A stretch of 64,000 nucleotides of DNA, taken from NCBI RefSeq assembly GCF_964204865.1, contig NC_135252.1:13413383-13477382 (forward strand). Reading direction: 5' to 3'. A program made the position numbers and the translations under genes. This document shows, one piece after another, positions 37,277-49,860 of this stretch; the first letter of the stretch is position 1; every line of letters starts with the position of its first letter. The notes under the pieces were generated by a model that saw only the letters and a list, made by a program, of their open reading frames with translations, was not told the origin of the DNA and ran no database searches. The DNA is from Styela clava (taxonomy: Eukaryota; Chordata; Ascidiacea; Stolidobranchia; Styelidae).

Positions 37277-38493
37277 TCCTGGCCAACAATCAAAATATAC
37301 TATAGTATCAGTATTTGCGTGACATTTGTTGACGAGACATAGAACTCTTACGATAAACAAGATCTCTTTATACATCATAGTTGTTTTTTTAAATATCTAC
37401 TCAATTGAAAACAGTATTTTCTTGCGACAGAACATCTTCTCGATACTCGACGTTGTTTGGATAGATATAAACTGAATTGAGTAAATGTCTCTACTATTAA
37501 GGTTGGGCATTCCAAATTGATTTATAATTTATTAAAATCGGTTTAGACGAAAAATTCCAATCGCCGGTCGCCATTTGTTTTGTTTATGTCCACCAAAGAT
37601 CAAGATAAATGTCTCACAGCCTCATTTTTGAAATTCTGACGTATGACTGTTTTCTTCCTAGTGAGTTATTGTTTGGACATGTTTCTCATTATGTGTGAAC
37701 GCACAGTGATGGAATCTATGTTTTCAGTAATTTACGTGCCTCAAGGACCCATCACAATAAAAATTACGTACAATCAAATATCTTCTAAGTATTCAAGATT
37801 CAACTCGAAAAAAAATACGGTATTTCATTCGATTCTGAAATCATTAAATAACCGAAAATGCCCAGGAAGTTACTATGCACAGAATGTGCAATGAATATTT
37901 TTCTGATCTTTTATTATTTTAATATAACAGTGATACCTAACATAACTCATATTACAGTGCATGTGCAATTTCAATATTGGTAGCTGCTACACATTAGCTC
38001 TGACGCCCATATTTTGTATTTTAATATTCGTAACCTGATGAAACTTGAAAAATGTAACACAATTGGACAATTATTTGACTTTCATATTTGAAACTGAAAA
38101 AAATTGTTTTTTCGAAAACTTGTTACTCATCTATTTCAAAATCACATTATCATTATTCTTGTTCCAGAAAAATGTTCCCGGAAATTGATATTTCGTATAA
38201 GTTGGAAACATATGTTCGTTTTGATTCAGTTTTACATGTAATGAATTTAGAATATATACGAAACTCGAAACTTTTCTCATTTAGTGGAAATTTTTTAATT
38301 GCTTCTTTCTTTTGCTTTTAGCATTAATAGAATCTTACCTTATTGGAAGTCCTCTATTAATTTTCCGTGTGTATGTTATATGATTGACTGCTGCTGATCT
38401 TTTGAATTTACTGAAATTTGAATCAGGTACCGTATTATTGTTGTAGTGTTGTTATTGACTTTACGTTGATAAATATAATAACATAAATAAAAT
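37277..38493. other. Intergenic, nothing identified
   Basis: AT-rich sequence after the coiled-coil gene. The open frames 37643-37894 and 38088-38321 have no recognised domain or splice context. Confidence 0.4.
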
Positions 38494-38725
38494 AAGAACA
38501 CTAAAAGGAAGAAGTGGATAAAAATTCTTCCGACGGTTGGTGAGGTGGATGAAAACACTATAAAGCGAACACTAAAAGGAAGAAATGGATGAAATTTCCT
38601 CCGACGGCTGGTGAGGTGGTTGAAGTCACTAAAAGGCCGAAAACTAAAAGGAAGAAGTGGATGAAATTTCTTCCGACGGGTGGTGAGGTGGTTGAAATCT
38701 TTTCCGCCGAAGTTGAAGTCACTAA
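38494..38725. repeat. 71-73-bp minisatellite, three copies
   Basis: Three copies of a unit containing ACTAAAAGGAAGAAGTGG and CTTCCGACGG.TGGTGAGG begin at about 38497, 38568 and 38640. Units 2 and 3 happen to stay open in one + frame (KRKKWMKF.P..GEVVE repeated), but unit 1 is shifted, so coding is doubtful. Confidence 0.8.
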
Positions 38726-39690
38726 AAAGCTTTGTTAAAAAGCTTGGTTTTGTGTTTTCCTATTTGTCAGAGTAATTATGTATGTATCAGTCGTACTGTA
38801 ATATCAGCGGGCTTTTGACTTTCTTATCACAACTTCACAGGACAGCAACTTCCAGAGATTTATCAACTTCAGCAACTTCCATTGTTTTTCGCATTCCAAA
38901 ATTTTATGCGGGAAGAAAAAAATAAATGTAAAGATTTAAGTATATAGTAAAGCACGGCGTATCAACCGGGTACCAATACCCGTCCAGAATACAATACAGC
39001 ATTGGCAGGCGCGCAGCCAGGATTTTTTCAAAGTGTGGGTTAAAATCGGAATCGAAAATTTACATGCAACGGACTGTCGCCGCGATTGCAAAACAAGATT
39101 GAAGCATTACTACCCAGAAAATACCATAAAAATGTGTGATGAGGTGGCCGATTATATATGGTTCGAATTCAACAAATCTCATCTGTTCCTGCAACACCTA
39201 CTCTGCTCCATTGTAATGCAGACCTTCCTAAAACAAAACATATAGGGTTCTCCGTTTCATTTTTAGTATTTTACATTGCCTTCTTGTCATTCTTTACAAG
39301 TTATTTAGCATCTCCTCGCTGATGAATATAATATAATAACTCTAGAGTTCCATGTGAGAACAAAAAAGGATTTATCCTCGTCCTCATAGCACAAGACGAA
39401 GCAAATTTGTGATCTCGGTAGAATAAACACCGAAATAAAATTGTTCACGCCCTAAATAACACGTCAAGCTGACAAAAACAATCGGCTATTTTGACAAAAT
39501 GAAATCGCATGAGGTATTAGCGAGTATTTCATTCCTTAAGAACAATTCAAACCATATGCTCAGTGACAACTTTCACATCTATTTATCTAGAAACTGATGA
39601 CGAGGACCTTTCTACTTATGACGTAGTAGAAAAATGGTTGGAACAAACTTACAAACTCAGTGAAACTGATGCCAATGTTTTTTGATCCTT
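38726..39690. other. Intergenic, nothing identified
   Basis: No recognised gene or complete element. The open frame 39033-39245 has no family motif. Confidence 0.4.
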
Positions 39691-40039
39691 AAAGCAGCCG
39701 CTTATGATTCAACTGTGGAAAACAACCGGACTTTACCTTTAATTTTTAAACTCAGAAGGGAAAAAGATATTTCGAGCAGTGTGCTGGGAAGAACAGCGAA
39801 CAAAAAGGCTTTGAATAAATTCCAAATGACAAAATTCTGAAATATAGCGTGCAATATCTATTCGTTATAGCAATTTTTGTTCGGCATTTAATTACAAATC
39901 TTTCGAATTTAAGAAGTTTAAATTTAGTTTTGTGTATGCTATTCTTGAGAAGAATACGGACTACGGTCACTGGTACTGCTGGCATATAATTCGTATGGTA
40001 TTTGCTAGGCCAGTGGCACATAAACTGGGGGTACTCAAC
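39691..40039 (-). repeat. Dispersed element, inverted copy A
   Basis: 349 bp nearly identical to the reverse complement of 52911-53254, with about a dozen differences by eye. One edge is GGGGGTACTCAAC and the other AAAGCAGCCGCTT. Both copies keep a long open frame in the same strand sense, but the predicted protein has no known motif. An internal CAGTGGCACATAAACTGGGG resembles a hAT terminus. Confidence 0.85.
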
Positions 40040-40312
40040 GCATTTTAAACTTTCACGCAGATACGTCACTGCTGGGGCAGGCTTTGATATCCGACAAACC
40101 AAGGTAAAAGAATGGTTAAGGAAAAATTAAAATATTTGATTTATATAATTTTGAAGGACTATCAAGCCATTTATTTTGTCGACGTCTTGTCAATCTCTTC
40201 TTTGACCTTTCAATCCAGAACGCAACTGAAATATAAGAATAAATTCAACGCAGGACAGGACACTGCAGATGAGAAGTAGATTTTGAGTAAAGTAGATTTT
40301 GAGTAACTTATA

Positions 40313-40341
40313 CAACAAGAGAGCGATGCTCAAATATATGG
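40313..40341 (+). repeat. Member of a dispersed short-motif family
   Basis: ACAACAAGAGAGCGATGCTC followed by AAATATATGG. The same motif is at 1355-1382, 15857-15880 (diverged) and 62241-62270. The core is a near-palindrome (GAGCA/TGCTC). It probably marks one end of a repeat family whose full extent I cannot define. Confidence 0.65.
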
Positions 40342-41189
40342 ACACCAAAGCCAACACGAAGAATGGTAGACTACCGGTACCGTCACAATGTGCAACTTCA
40401 ATTTTGGAGACGTGACGGCATCTAATTTTGATGACGTCAACGGCATTGCACAAATGCAATTCCAAGCAATTGGTACAGTAGTTAGTAGAAAAAGGCGATA
40501 TTTTCTCACCAACAACAACAACCTAATGACAAGACGATACGTATGTCCATTTCGTGTCAATAACATCATAAATAGCGATTTCGGTGTCCAGACCAGGCGA
40601 CTTGAGTAGTTCATCTGCTAGCTTGTGTACTCGGAGGCCGGAGCTGCATATGACAACAGTAACTATATATATAGTTATTTCCGTGGGTGCAGAATATAAT
40701 ATTTAGAAGCCGCAATAGACGAGGAAAAATATGCGATTTTGTTTACTGGAATATTATTCACCAATGTCACTGTATCGAGTCAATGACGGGACTTTGGCCT
40801 CCCATTTATCAGTCTCTAAATAGAATAATAAATTGCGGACTCGTCATAATCTATCCACCAGGCGCCATTGAATGAATCGGATGATGATGATAAATTGGTT
40901 TTAGTACTTCGCCAAACAATGGCAAATTTGTATCAACCCTACAGGTACACAAGAGCTGATCAAAGGAAACGATCACATCGGTAAAAGACCATTCCAATTT
41001 AAATATCATAGCGGATTCCATTGCCTTCTACGCACAATAATAAAAATACCTACAGACAGACACATGATTTGTGAGATCCGTTGTCGCTTCAATCAGCTTG
41101 TTCCGTAATCCGGACATAACCTGCATGATAAAATAAAGTTAGATATCGGCCTTCAATATGAATGGTTGCTGATCGTAAGAGCAGTGGGG

Positions 41190-41466
41190 ATCATTCCACA
41201 GGGGGGGGGGGGGGGGGCGTAAACAACTTTCTGAGGGTGCGTTAAGCTAATTAAAAATATTTGTTGTTAGATTCGATCTCGCCCGCCTTTATTTTGGATA
41301 TTTACATTGCTTTATTTAGTATATTTACATCCTATCCACGTATTTTCATCGTGTTTTTTGAATAAAGCATAATTTTGCCTTCCTATTTGTTATAGTTATG
41401 TTGAGGAGAGGCGCGAGACAAATTATAAAAGAGGGGCGCGGATCAAAAAGTTTGTGAACCACTGAT
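41190..41466. mobile_element. Probable decayed hAT MITE with a G17 tract
   Basis: Starts CAGTGGGGATCATTCC and ends AGTTTGTGAACCACTG, a plausible hAT pair. The flanking 8-mers do not match, so the target duplication is lost or one end is wrong. It contains 17 consecutive G (41201-41217). Confidence 0.5.
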
Positions 41467-44168
41467 AGAGTTTCGTTTGAATGTTTGAGTAATGAGTACT
41501 TACCTAAACTTATAATCGCAATTGAGTTTATACAATTTCTCAAATCCATCTTGTGGATTAGTTATGAAATAAAACGGATTCCGAGTCTGGGTTAAACTTA
41601 GCCCATGGAGTGAATTTGGCCTAAAATTGAGGGTATATTGGCGATCAGGAAATTCTACAGCCAAAAATTTACTTCAATCCAACAAGAATACAAAGCGAGA
41701 GAAAGCAACGCTGGCAAGTGTACTTGAGTGTGAGTTTATTTGGACAAGTCATAGCGGAACGCTTTCATATGTTGACATATGGTACTTTAGTTTCAATACA
41801 AGCTATGATCAACAAGTATTGTCATAAAATCGGTCATCGCGGTCTGTTACGCTTTCACTACGAAGAGACTTGTTTGCTGGTTGCGATTGTAAAGAAAAAA
41901 CCTACGTTTTTGACTTCGAACTTTTTTAAGTGGGAAAATATTGGACTGAAATGGAGAATATGTTTTGACAACCTGAAATAAAGCATATATATAAATTGAC
42001 ACACTAAACAAATTAAATTTTGCCACAATGCTCACAAACGCAGATCCAACAATGAAGAACGCACTTGACTAATAACGTGTCCAGAACTGAGTACGAGTAG
42101 CACTATAAATATTTTTCATTTCATTATTTTAGGGAAGAAATTTCCATATGTGGGTAGTACGATAAATATTTCTCATTTAGCATTATTGTTAAATGATATT
42201 TATTCACACAATAATAACTATTCAAACCCTAAACGCTAGCTTCAAACAGGCAAAGGAGGAAAAAGAAGAACCTATTTGAAGATTGCGAATCCTGAGTCGA
42301 TGCGCGCACGAGTCTTCAAGAGAGGTTCCGACAACATGATAAGTCCCAAACTAAATTGACATATAAACCCATAATTTAGTGTGAATATACAACTCTATAG
42401 ATATATTTATTTCAATAATATATAAATAGTTTATTCCCAACGGACTAATAATCCTTGCATATATTGGCCATACGTCTTTTAGTTACATTTGACAAAGCCT
42501 GTTGGAGTCGGATCGGATCATGCTTGTTCGCTTGTTCCGATAGAAACATAGTTCAAGCCATATTTTTTTATACGTCTTAAGGAATACTTCGGCCTGGAGA
42601 GCGGCACACGGTGCGTAGCGTTATGAACTAAATTGATATGACACCTCCAAATACTCTTGTAGAGGTTTGAACTATGTGGAGTTGAATTATGTGAATGAAG
42701 ATTGCTAACTCATAGGTGTTTACGTAACCGCTGTTCGGCTATAGCTGCCTCCGCTATCAAGTTTATACAACCCAGAACTGATAATAACCGGTTAAAAAAA
42801 CTATACCCGACATGGACTGGTAAGAGGACGAAAGACCGTGGGTCTTCACATGATCAAACCGATTTTGGCTTTCTATCCACTGGGATAATATGGAAAGAGT
42901 GTTATGGGAAAATTATTACTTACTTCAACAAACTCTTGATTCGTGAGATTCGCTTTCACCCTATTCGCTTATGCTCGTATTCATGGCATAACCTAAATAA
43001 TGAAATACAAGTTAGGAAACTGTCGAATCCGAAATATTCCACCCAATTAAAAAAACGCTTTAGTGCAGAAATCCCTGCCAAGGTTCATTATTATTTCACT
43101 CAACACGTAGACACCCAATGCGTATACGGATAGGATGTTTCGACTCTCAATAAATGATAGCAGTTATTTCTAGTAGTTTTTAGTTCTCATTTATGTTAAA
43201 GTTCTCCCTATTTTGGAACTCTTTATTCCTTCCTCACTATGCATGAGAACTACTTTATTTGTTCAGTCTTCAATGGATCGTTTGTTGGAAATTGTAATAA
43301 CTTACATGTTTGACTCAGACGTAGCGGACGTCCTACATTCATTTCATGATCAGCTTTCAGCTTACAATGAAAAAATTTAAAGACAAATCTCAAACCCCGA
43401 CAATTTCTGTAACACAAATATCGGATTCTGATTATGCCCGTTGGATATTGTTTTAAAAAAGACGAATTTTAAGTTTCTGTTTCTAAACACCTCGGATTCA
43501 AAACGTAAAAACATAAGCTCCTTACGAGACGCATCGGAAGACACTAATCTTGCTTCACAAATAAAACGGTTCTTTCTATTAAATGAATTTAATCGCCAAT
43601 TTTAAATTTATAAAATAGAAACCAAAAGATCGTGATATCGTGATGAACAACGGCAAAAAAGTCTTCAGTAAAGACAATGATTGTGTTGATAAAAACTTAC
43701 TTTCAGTTAAATTGTTCCGTATGTTAGAATCCAGTTATGCTGAAGATCCATCTCCTATCCACTTCCGTCTGCACATGCATATTAATACAACATAAAATTG
43801 AAGGATAATTTAGTTGTAGAGAATTTCGCAATTGATATTGAGACATAAAATTGGGTCTGGACTACTTCTTACGGAGCGTGAGTTACTTATTGCGTAAGAG
43901 TTTCTTTTTTCTTACTCATTATGTTCGTCAACAAAAAATAATCTCGGTGGTCGATAGAAAAACTACTAGGCTAAAATTGGTTTTACAAAATACGAAAGTT
44001 ACATAAAATGAAATGAATTTAACCGAACTGCAGACGCATAGTCATCAATACCAATCTAATACTTCATACTTAAGTGAATGAACGTTCGTCAACCTCATTT
44101 CCTTCAGCAGATCCCGATGCCAACATTTCCAAAATTTGTGGTCTTATTCCACCTCGAATCAATAATTT
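41467..44168. other. Intergenic with one unresolved open frame
   Basis: The longest + frame is 42702-43133 (143 codons). Its second half (YSWHNLNNEIQVRKL followed by a basic stretch) loosely recalls the extreme C-terminus of some non-LTR reverse transcriptases, but no catalytic domain lies upstream. I do not call it a gene. Nothing else was identified. Confidence 0.35.
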
Positions 44169-45636
44169 TAGGCCTAATATTTGTCTAACTGCATTAGTAA
44201 ACATAACTGTAAAAACATAAAATTGCCTGCAAAGGAATGAGAAGCCTGTAAAGGAAGTCAGGTCATATACTAATTGCCGTTAGAGTAAATATTATTGGTT
44301 ATACAGTCGAAACGTGGATAATTGAAAAACTATTCAAAATGTAAATTTGAATGCGCTCAAAACAAAGGTAAGTTTCGCAGCGCAAGAGCCCAGTAGTATA
44401 AAACCGTCATATGTAATCGGATTCGTGTTAAGGGTAAAAAAATAAGACAACACAATGACACTGTCGTAATTATAAAACTTTTAAGGTTGTATACCGTATT
44501 GCCCGCGCTTGTGCACTTATGGCTGTAAATAAATTAACAGTTACCTAATTACTCCTTGATCGTATCCCGTGAGTCTTCGATTCATAAATTGGACAGCAAT
44601 CGTTGCATTAATACTATGTTATGGTCTAACTAATATTATTTAGTTTAAATTTAGCTGGTAGTCATGGTAACTTTCGTTTTTGTTCCTCATCAACACGTCA
44701 ACTTCGTAGACATTAAATCAACAGTTGTAGGCCTAAACCTAGGTCTAACTGCATTAGTAAAGCTTTAAGCCTTAGAAAAGCGGCTTTTAAAAGAAAAACG
44801 TTAGAATATAGATGGAAAAACAAATTGAGAAATGAAACTGCTGTTGACGTCGTCAAACTGACTGACATGATCAAAAAGTTTGATGTAATAAAGAAATTAA
44901 AAAAAGCCATCTATCTGCAAAATAAATGACCGTTGAAATGACAAGTAATGTCATCTGTACTATTTCCGGAACATCTCAGCACAACCGCATCTTTGTCGAG
45001 GTTTTATTTCAACAATGATGTAGATCTTACATTCAAAATGGCCCACACATCTTTGCCCGGTGGCATCTTTCCTAGGGTCTTTGATACAACGCAAATACTC
45101 TTCGCTACCAATCTGGTGCTATATTATGGCCTAACTGAAATCCCTATTTTAATTTGTATTTTAATCGTAGTTTGTTTCGCCCCAGCAGTTCCCGATGTCA
45201 ACATTCGCAGCTTGTTCATATCCAGTCAGTTTGCATAAACACGGTCTGAAATACATGATATAGCTATAAGATACAATATTTAGCCTGAATAAAAGCTTAA
45301 CACAAGCTAAAAGCCATAATAGGGAAATTTGTAAATATTGAATTCATCTAAATTGTAAATTTGAATACAAAGTATCTTACATGTTGTAACTGGAATATTT
45401 TCTTTCGATCGCCTTTATTTGTTTACGCCGCCGTCTTTGGCTCAACAATTACATACCAAGAATCATTTAGTACTATTCTAGGGTCTAACTGAAGAAATAA
45501 GTTGATCTCTAATATTCATTGCAGATTCCGATTTAGATTCGCCTCACTAATTTCAGAACTTGTAATCTCAATTCCTCTTTGTAGATATTTGAATGAATAA
45601 TTGCAGGCCTAGTTTTATTGTAACTGCATTGGTATA
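44169..45636. repeat. Interspersed AGGCCTA / TAACTGCATTAGTA units
   Basis: Three copies of a unit of about 35 bp (44169-44205, 44729-44763 and 45604-45636) share AG|GCCTA near the start and TAACTGCATT.GTA near the end. Surrounding phrases (CCCGATGCCAACATT and CCCGATGTCAACATT) also recur, pointing to an old direct duplication of this whole interval. Confidence 0.6.
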
Positions 45637-46084
45637 GCTACAAACGTCTTAAAAAATGTCTGTGAGGTAATACAAACTTGAATTATAAGAGGATTAACGA
45701 CACAAAGACGAACATAAACCATTTAACGCAAAAAAATCACAAAAATAAAATCAATGCTCACCTGACGGCGTCAAATTCGGAAAGACCGCCTAAGCGCAGA
45801 CAAGTTTTGACGTGGCAAGAAAAAAGTCCGAATATAATAAAGAAACAAAGAGGGTGGGAGAGAGCGCAAAATGAAGATGCATTTTCATTCGTTTTTACGA
45901 ATCACCTGTCTTACCGGGACTTTGACATCGCTGCGGTCGGTAACCATACAGGAAGTTAGCAGTTGTTAAAAAGGATAGCTTCAAACCGATTCTTTCACCT
46001 TGGCAAACCGAAGGATTACGATAAAGATTTCTGTGGAAAATAGGTTTGGTAAACTGATTCCAGGTGAGCAAATTATTTTCTTCT

Positions 46085-47503
46085 ATGTCTACCCCTCAAG
46101 GGGATACTAGAACACATCTGGAGGAATGTAAACCGGGCAAACGTACTTGTGATAGTGGATTTCATACGATGTCCAAGAAAGCCGCCACCGAAAGGGCGAG
46201 TAACAGATCTTCCGATAATGAAATTGCTATAGAGCTTATTAACTACGTTATTTTGAAAGGAATTGATCGACAGCTTCGATCTTATAGGCCCACCATAATA
46301 GAATCTTCCATAAATACTTTAGTGGGTGTTGTAAAGAATATAAAAGTTCTACAATCGGGAGACCTGAGGATTGAATGTGCGAATTCGGCCCAAATTGAAC
46401 GTTGCTTGGTTGTAAACAACTAGGCAATGCCGAGTATAAAATACCAATCACAACAGAATTAGCTCCGAGATTAGATGTAATAACGCGTGCTGTAATTAGT
46501 GGCGTACCACTGGAAATGACCAACGAAGAAATACTCTATGAATTAAGAAACAAAAATAAGCATTGCTCGTATGTTCGACGACTCAAAATGCGATCCAAGG
46601 AAATCACTCCTTCACAAGAAAGTATCTCTTTTGAAAATACGCCAACAGTTAAAACTGTATTAAAAGATAGCTTGTCAGTACTGATTGGTTTCGACACTCA
46701 TATTATCCCATCCACAGTAAAATTAGGTAGGTAAATTAGGTCTTAATTTCAGAACGAGACCATATAAGCCTTTGCCGATTAGATGTTTTCAGTGCAATAG
46801 GTATGGCCATATAGGAAAGTATTGCCGAGGTTTTAAAAGATGTACCAGATGTGGTAGTAGGGAACACGCTCAAGAAAATTGTTCCAATACGCCAAGATGT
46901 GTGAATTGCGGTGGTTCACACAGTGCAGGATATGCAGGGTGTAAACGATACCGAACAGAAACTAAAATCCTTGCCATGACAGCAACAAATAATATTTCAT
47001 ACACCGAGGCCAGAAATAACGTTACCCAAACAAAAAGTCAATCACTTTCGCAAAATGAATTCCCTGCGCTGAATCATAATAATGTGACACATGCACCCCG
47101 AGAATATAATAGTACATCCTGGGTAGAAGCTGTCAAAACGAAGCACTATGAAAACGTGCCATATGCAGGATTCCCACGCCAGCCTTCTCCGAACTGGGCA
47201 AATGATATCCCTGAGCGACAATCGCCGCATACACACAATATATGTCCACAAGAAAGTGATAAATCACAGTCTAGCTCTTCCCCAGACAGCATGATATCTC
47301 TAAACCCGATGCTATTTCTTGCATTCATATCAGAAGTGATAACCAGCACTATTGCACAAAAAGACTCGGGTACATCGATGGATGTTCACTCAATTGTATC
47401 GACATCAGCAGCCAGATTAGGACTAATGATAAATGCAGACTGTATCAAACATTTGCTCTCAAATGATGTCGATTTCGAAGATCTTACCAGAGATGACGAA
47501 TAA
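46085..47503 (+). pseudogene. LINE ORF1 (gag-like, CCHC zinc knuckles), frameshifted
   Basis: Three pieces are read from ATG 46085: to about 46412, then about 46410-46734, then 46742-47503. The first break is one base near 46410. The second comes from a 12-13-bp tandem duplication (TTAGGTAGGTAAATTAGGT) at 46723-46741. The last piece holds the knuckles CFQCNRYGHIGKYC, CTRCGSREHAQENC and CVNCGGSHSAGYAGC. In this family ORF1 is the RNA-binding protein of the retrotransposition complex. Downstream is a long polar Ser/Asn-rich region. Confidence 0.88.
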
Positions 47504-47576
47504 TATTACACCAATTAGCTTATTACAATGGAACTGCAGGGGCATCTATCGAAAATTATACGAGTTTAAACGATAT

Positions 47577-47793
47577 GTATACTGCCGCAACTACTGGTAT
47601 TCAGTAGTTTTGTCTTATTTAGTTACTTTTTTATACTAACCTGCATCAGCTAGGTGTCGCTGCTTGAAGACCTTTATAGGTCCCTCGCGACTCCAGTCAC
47701 ACAATTAACATGATCAGTATATTTCATTTATTGTAACAGTTTTCTATATGCTTGTTTTTTGTGTTGACAAATAAAAGATTGATTGATTGATTG
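47577..47793 (+). mobile_element. Short retroposon inserted in LINE ORF2
   Basis: About 217 bp of foreign sequence splits the endonuclease frame. It ends ACAAATAAA and a (GATT)n tail, typical of 5'-truncated LINE or SINE copies. Removing it restores the reading KRY|IQQMNNRPDIVMLQE. A short target duplication (GATAT) flanks it. No internal polymerase III boxes were recognised, so a truncated LINE is as likely as a SINE. Confidence 0.8.
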
Positions 47794-49690
47794 ATATATA
47801 CAACAAATGAATAACAGACCAGACATAGTAATGCTCCAAGAAACCCATCTTATTGCCGAATATACGCCAACACTGTACGGTTACACATTATTACGAAAGG
47901 ACAGAGACGTTCACGGTGGCGGAGTAGCAATATTTATTAAAAATACTTTGCCATTCATTAAAATTGAATTAATAACGCCACAATCTATAGAGGCTCAATG
48001 TATTGAAGTTAACAAAATCAAATTTGTCAATATGTATATTCCGCCAAACGCTAATTTCGCACATGACGAATTTATCAACATTTTCGACAAATTCCGTGGC
48101 AAATACCTGATTGCTGGTGATCTAAATGCTCACCATCAATTATGGAGTAGACGTATACCGAACAATCGTGGCGATATATTGTATGCAGCTTTGGAAAAAT
48201 ACAACATGACGATTTTAAATACTAGCGTTCCTACAAGACTGGACTTATCTAGTCAGCGAACGTTGGTCGTTATTAGATCTCACTCTAGCATCTGAAGCGT
48301 TAGCGCATAAGTGCAAAACTTCTGTTGTAGACGTCTTTTTAGGTAGCGACCATCGCATGGTTCTTACTGGGATTAACGAAGTCACTCATAGATTGAATGC
48401 ACACGTACCTAAATGGAAATATGAATACGCAGATTGGAAAAAATTCACATACACATGCTCAAGTTTAATTAGCGATACTACTGAAATAAATGATATTGAA
48501 AAAGTCAGCAATAGTTTGGCATCTTATATTTATACCGCGGCGTCCAAGTCCATTCCGCGTTCAAAACCCCATACCAAAAATAGCGTACCTTGGTGGAATA
48601 AGTCATGCGAAAAATCAGTACGTTTAAAACGAGCAGCTTACTTGAAAATGAAGAGAACATTCAGTATGCAAGATATAATTTGGTTCAAACGTTGTAGATC
48701 TCAAACTAGGAAAACTATATTAAAAGCCAAACGCGATTCTTGGAGAAAATACTGCGACTCCATTGATAAGAACACTAAGCTAGATCAAGTATGGCATATG
48801 ATGAAGGCATTTTGTAGACACGGATTTAATCCTGGAATTCGAACCTTACAATTAGATAATCATAATTTTGTAACTGAATACGACATTTCCAATGTTCTTG
48901 CAACAACGTTTGCAGCTGTTTCAAGTTCGGAAAACTATGACACAAACTTTAAATCTCGAAAGCAAGAATTCAATTTGACAGAGGAAAGAGCCAAACTACC
49001 ACCCAGACAAGATCAAGTTCTCGACTCTCTTTTTACTATGGCTGAACTAAAAACAGCCTTGAAAACACGAAAAGCAACTTCTCCTGGACAGGACGGTATA
49101 GGATATCCAATGCTAAATCACCTTCCTCCTCATGATCTAAAAATTCTTCTGAATCTTTTCAACAAAATATGGTCGTCGGGCGATATCCCATCTACCTGGA
49201 GACATTCTATAGTCACTCCTATCCTTAAATCTAATAAGCCAGCAACAGATCCCTTATCTTACCGACCTATTTCTTTAACAAGCAATATCTGTAAAACAAT
49301 GGAGCGCATGGTTACAAACAGGTTAAGATGGTATCGCCGCGGAAGGCGTACGATTGACCATATTCTCCGATTGCACGATGAAGTATATAAGTCGTTGCCG
49401 AACAAGCGTTCCGTAATTGCGGTTTTCATTGACATGGAGAAAGCCTATGATATGGTTTGGAGAGATGGACTTCTTTATAAGATCCGTGTCATAGGTATAG
49501 GAGGTTCTATGTATAAGTGGATTGCCTCTTTTTTGAGTAGAAGAACTTTCCAAGTTAGAGTAGGAAATACTTTATCAGCGGTCAAAACAATTGATAATGG
49601 CATAGTACAGGGTAGTGTAATAACCCCATTGCTCTTTACTATCATGATTAATGACATATCAAAAGGAATAACCTCGGAAATGGGTATTTT

Positions 49691-49860
49691 AGCTGACGAT
49701 GTTGCATTTTGGGAAACCGACTTGAATATTGAATGTATTGTACCCAGAATACAATCGTCATTGAATACAATTCCCAGCTGACGATGTTGCATTTTGGGAA
49801 ACCGACTTGAATATTGAATGTATTGTACCCAGAATACAATCGTCATTGAATACAATTCAC
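49691..49860 (+). repeat. 85-bp tandem duplication over the RT active site of the LINE
   Basis: AGCTGACGATGTTGCATTTT begins both copies (49691 and 49776), and the copies are essentially identical over 85 bp. The unit encodes the ADDVAFW catalytic motif. Because 85 is not divisible by three, the duplication shifts the frame. Confidence 0.95.

Noticed and set aside
38568..38725. Open frame through two minisatellite units (KRKKWMKF repeats)
   Set aside because: The third unit is out of frame and no splice sites frame it; a non-coding minisatellite is simpler.
42702..43133. 143-codon + strand open frame
   Set aside because: A faint resemblance to a reverse-transcriptase C-terminus is not enough without any catalytic motif nearby.
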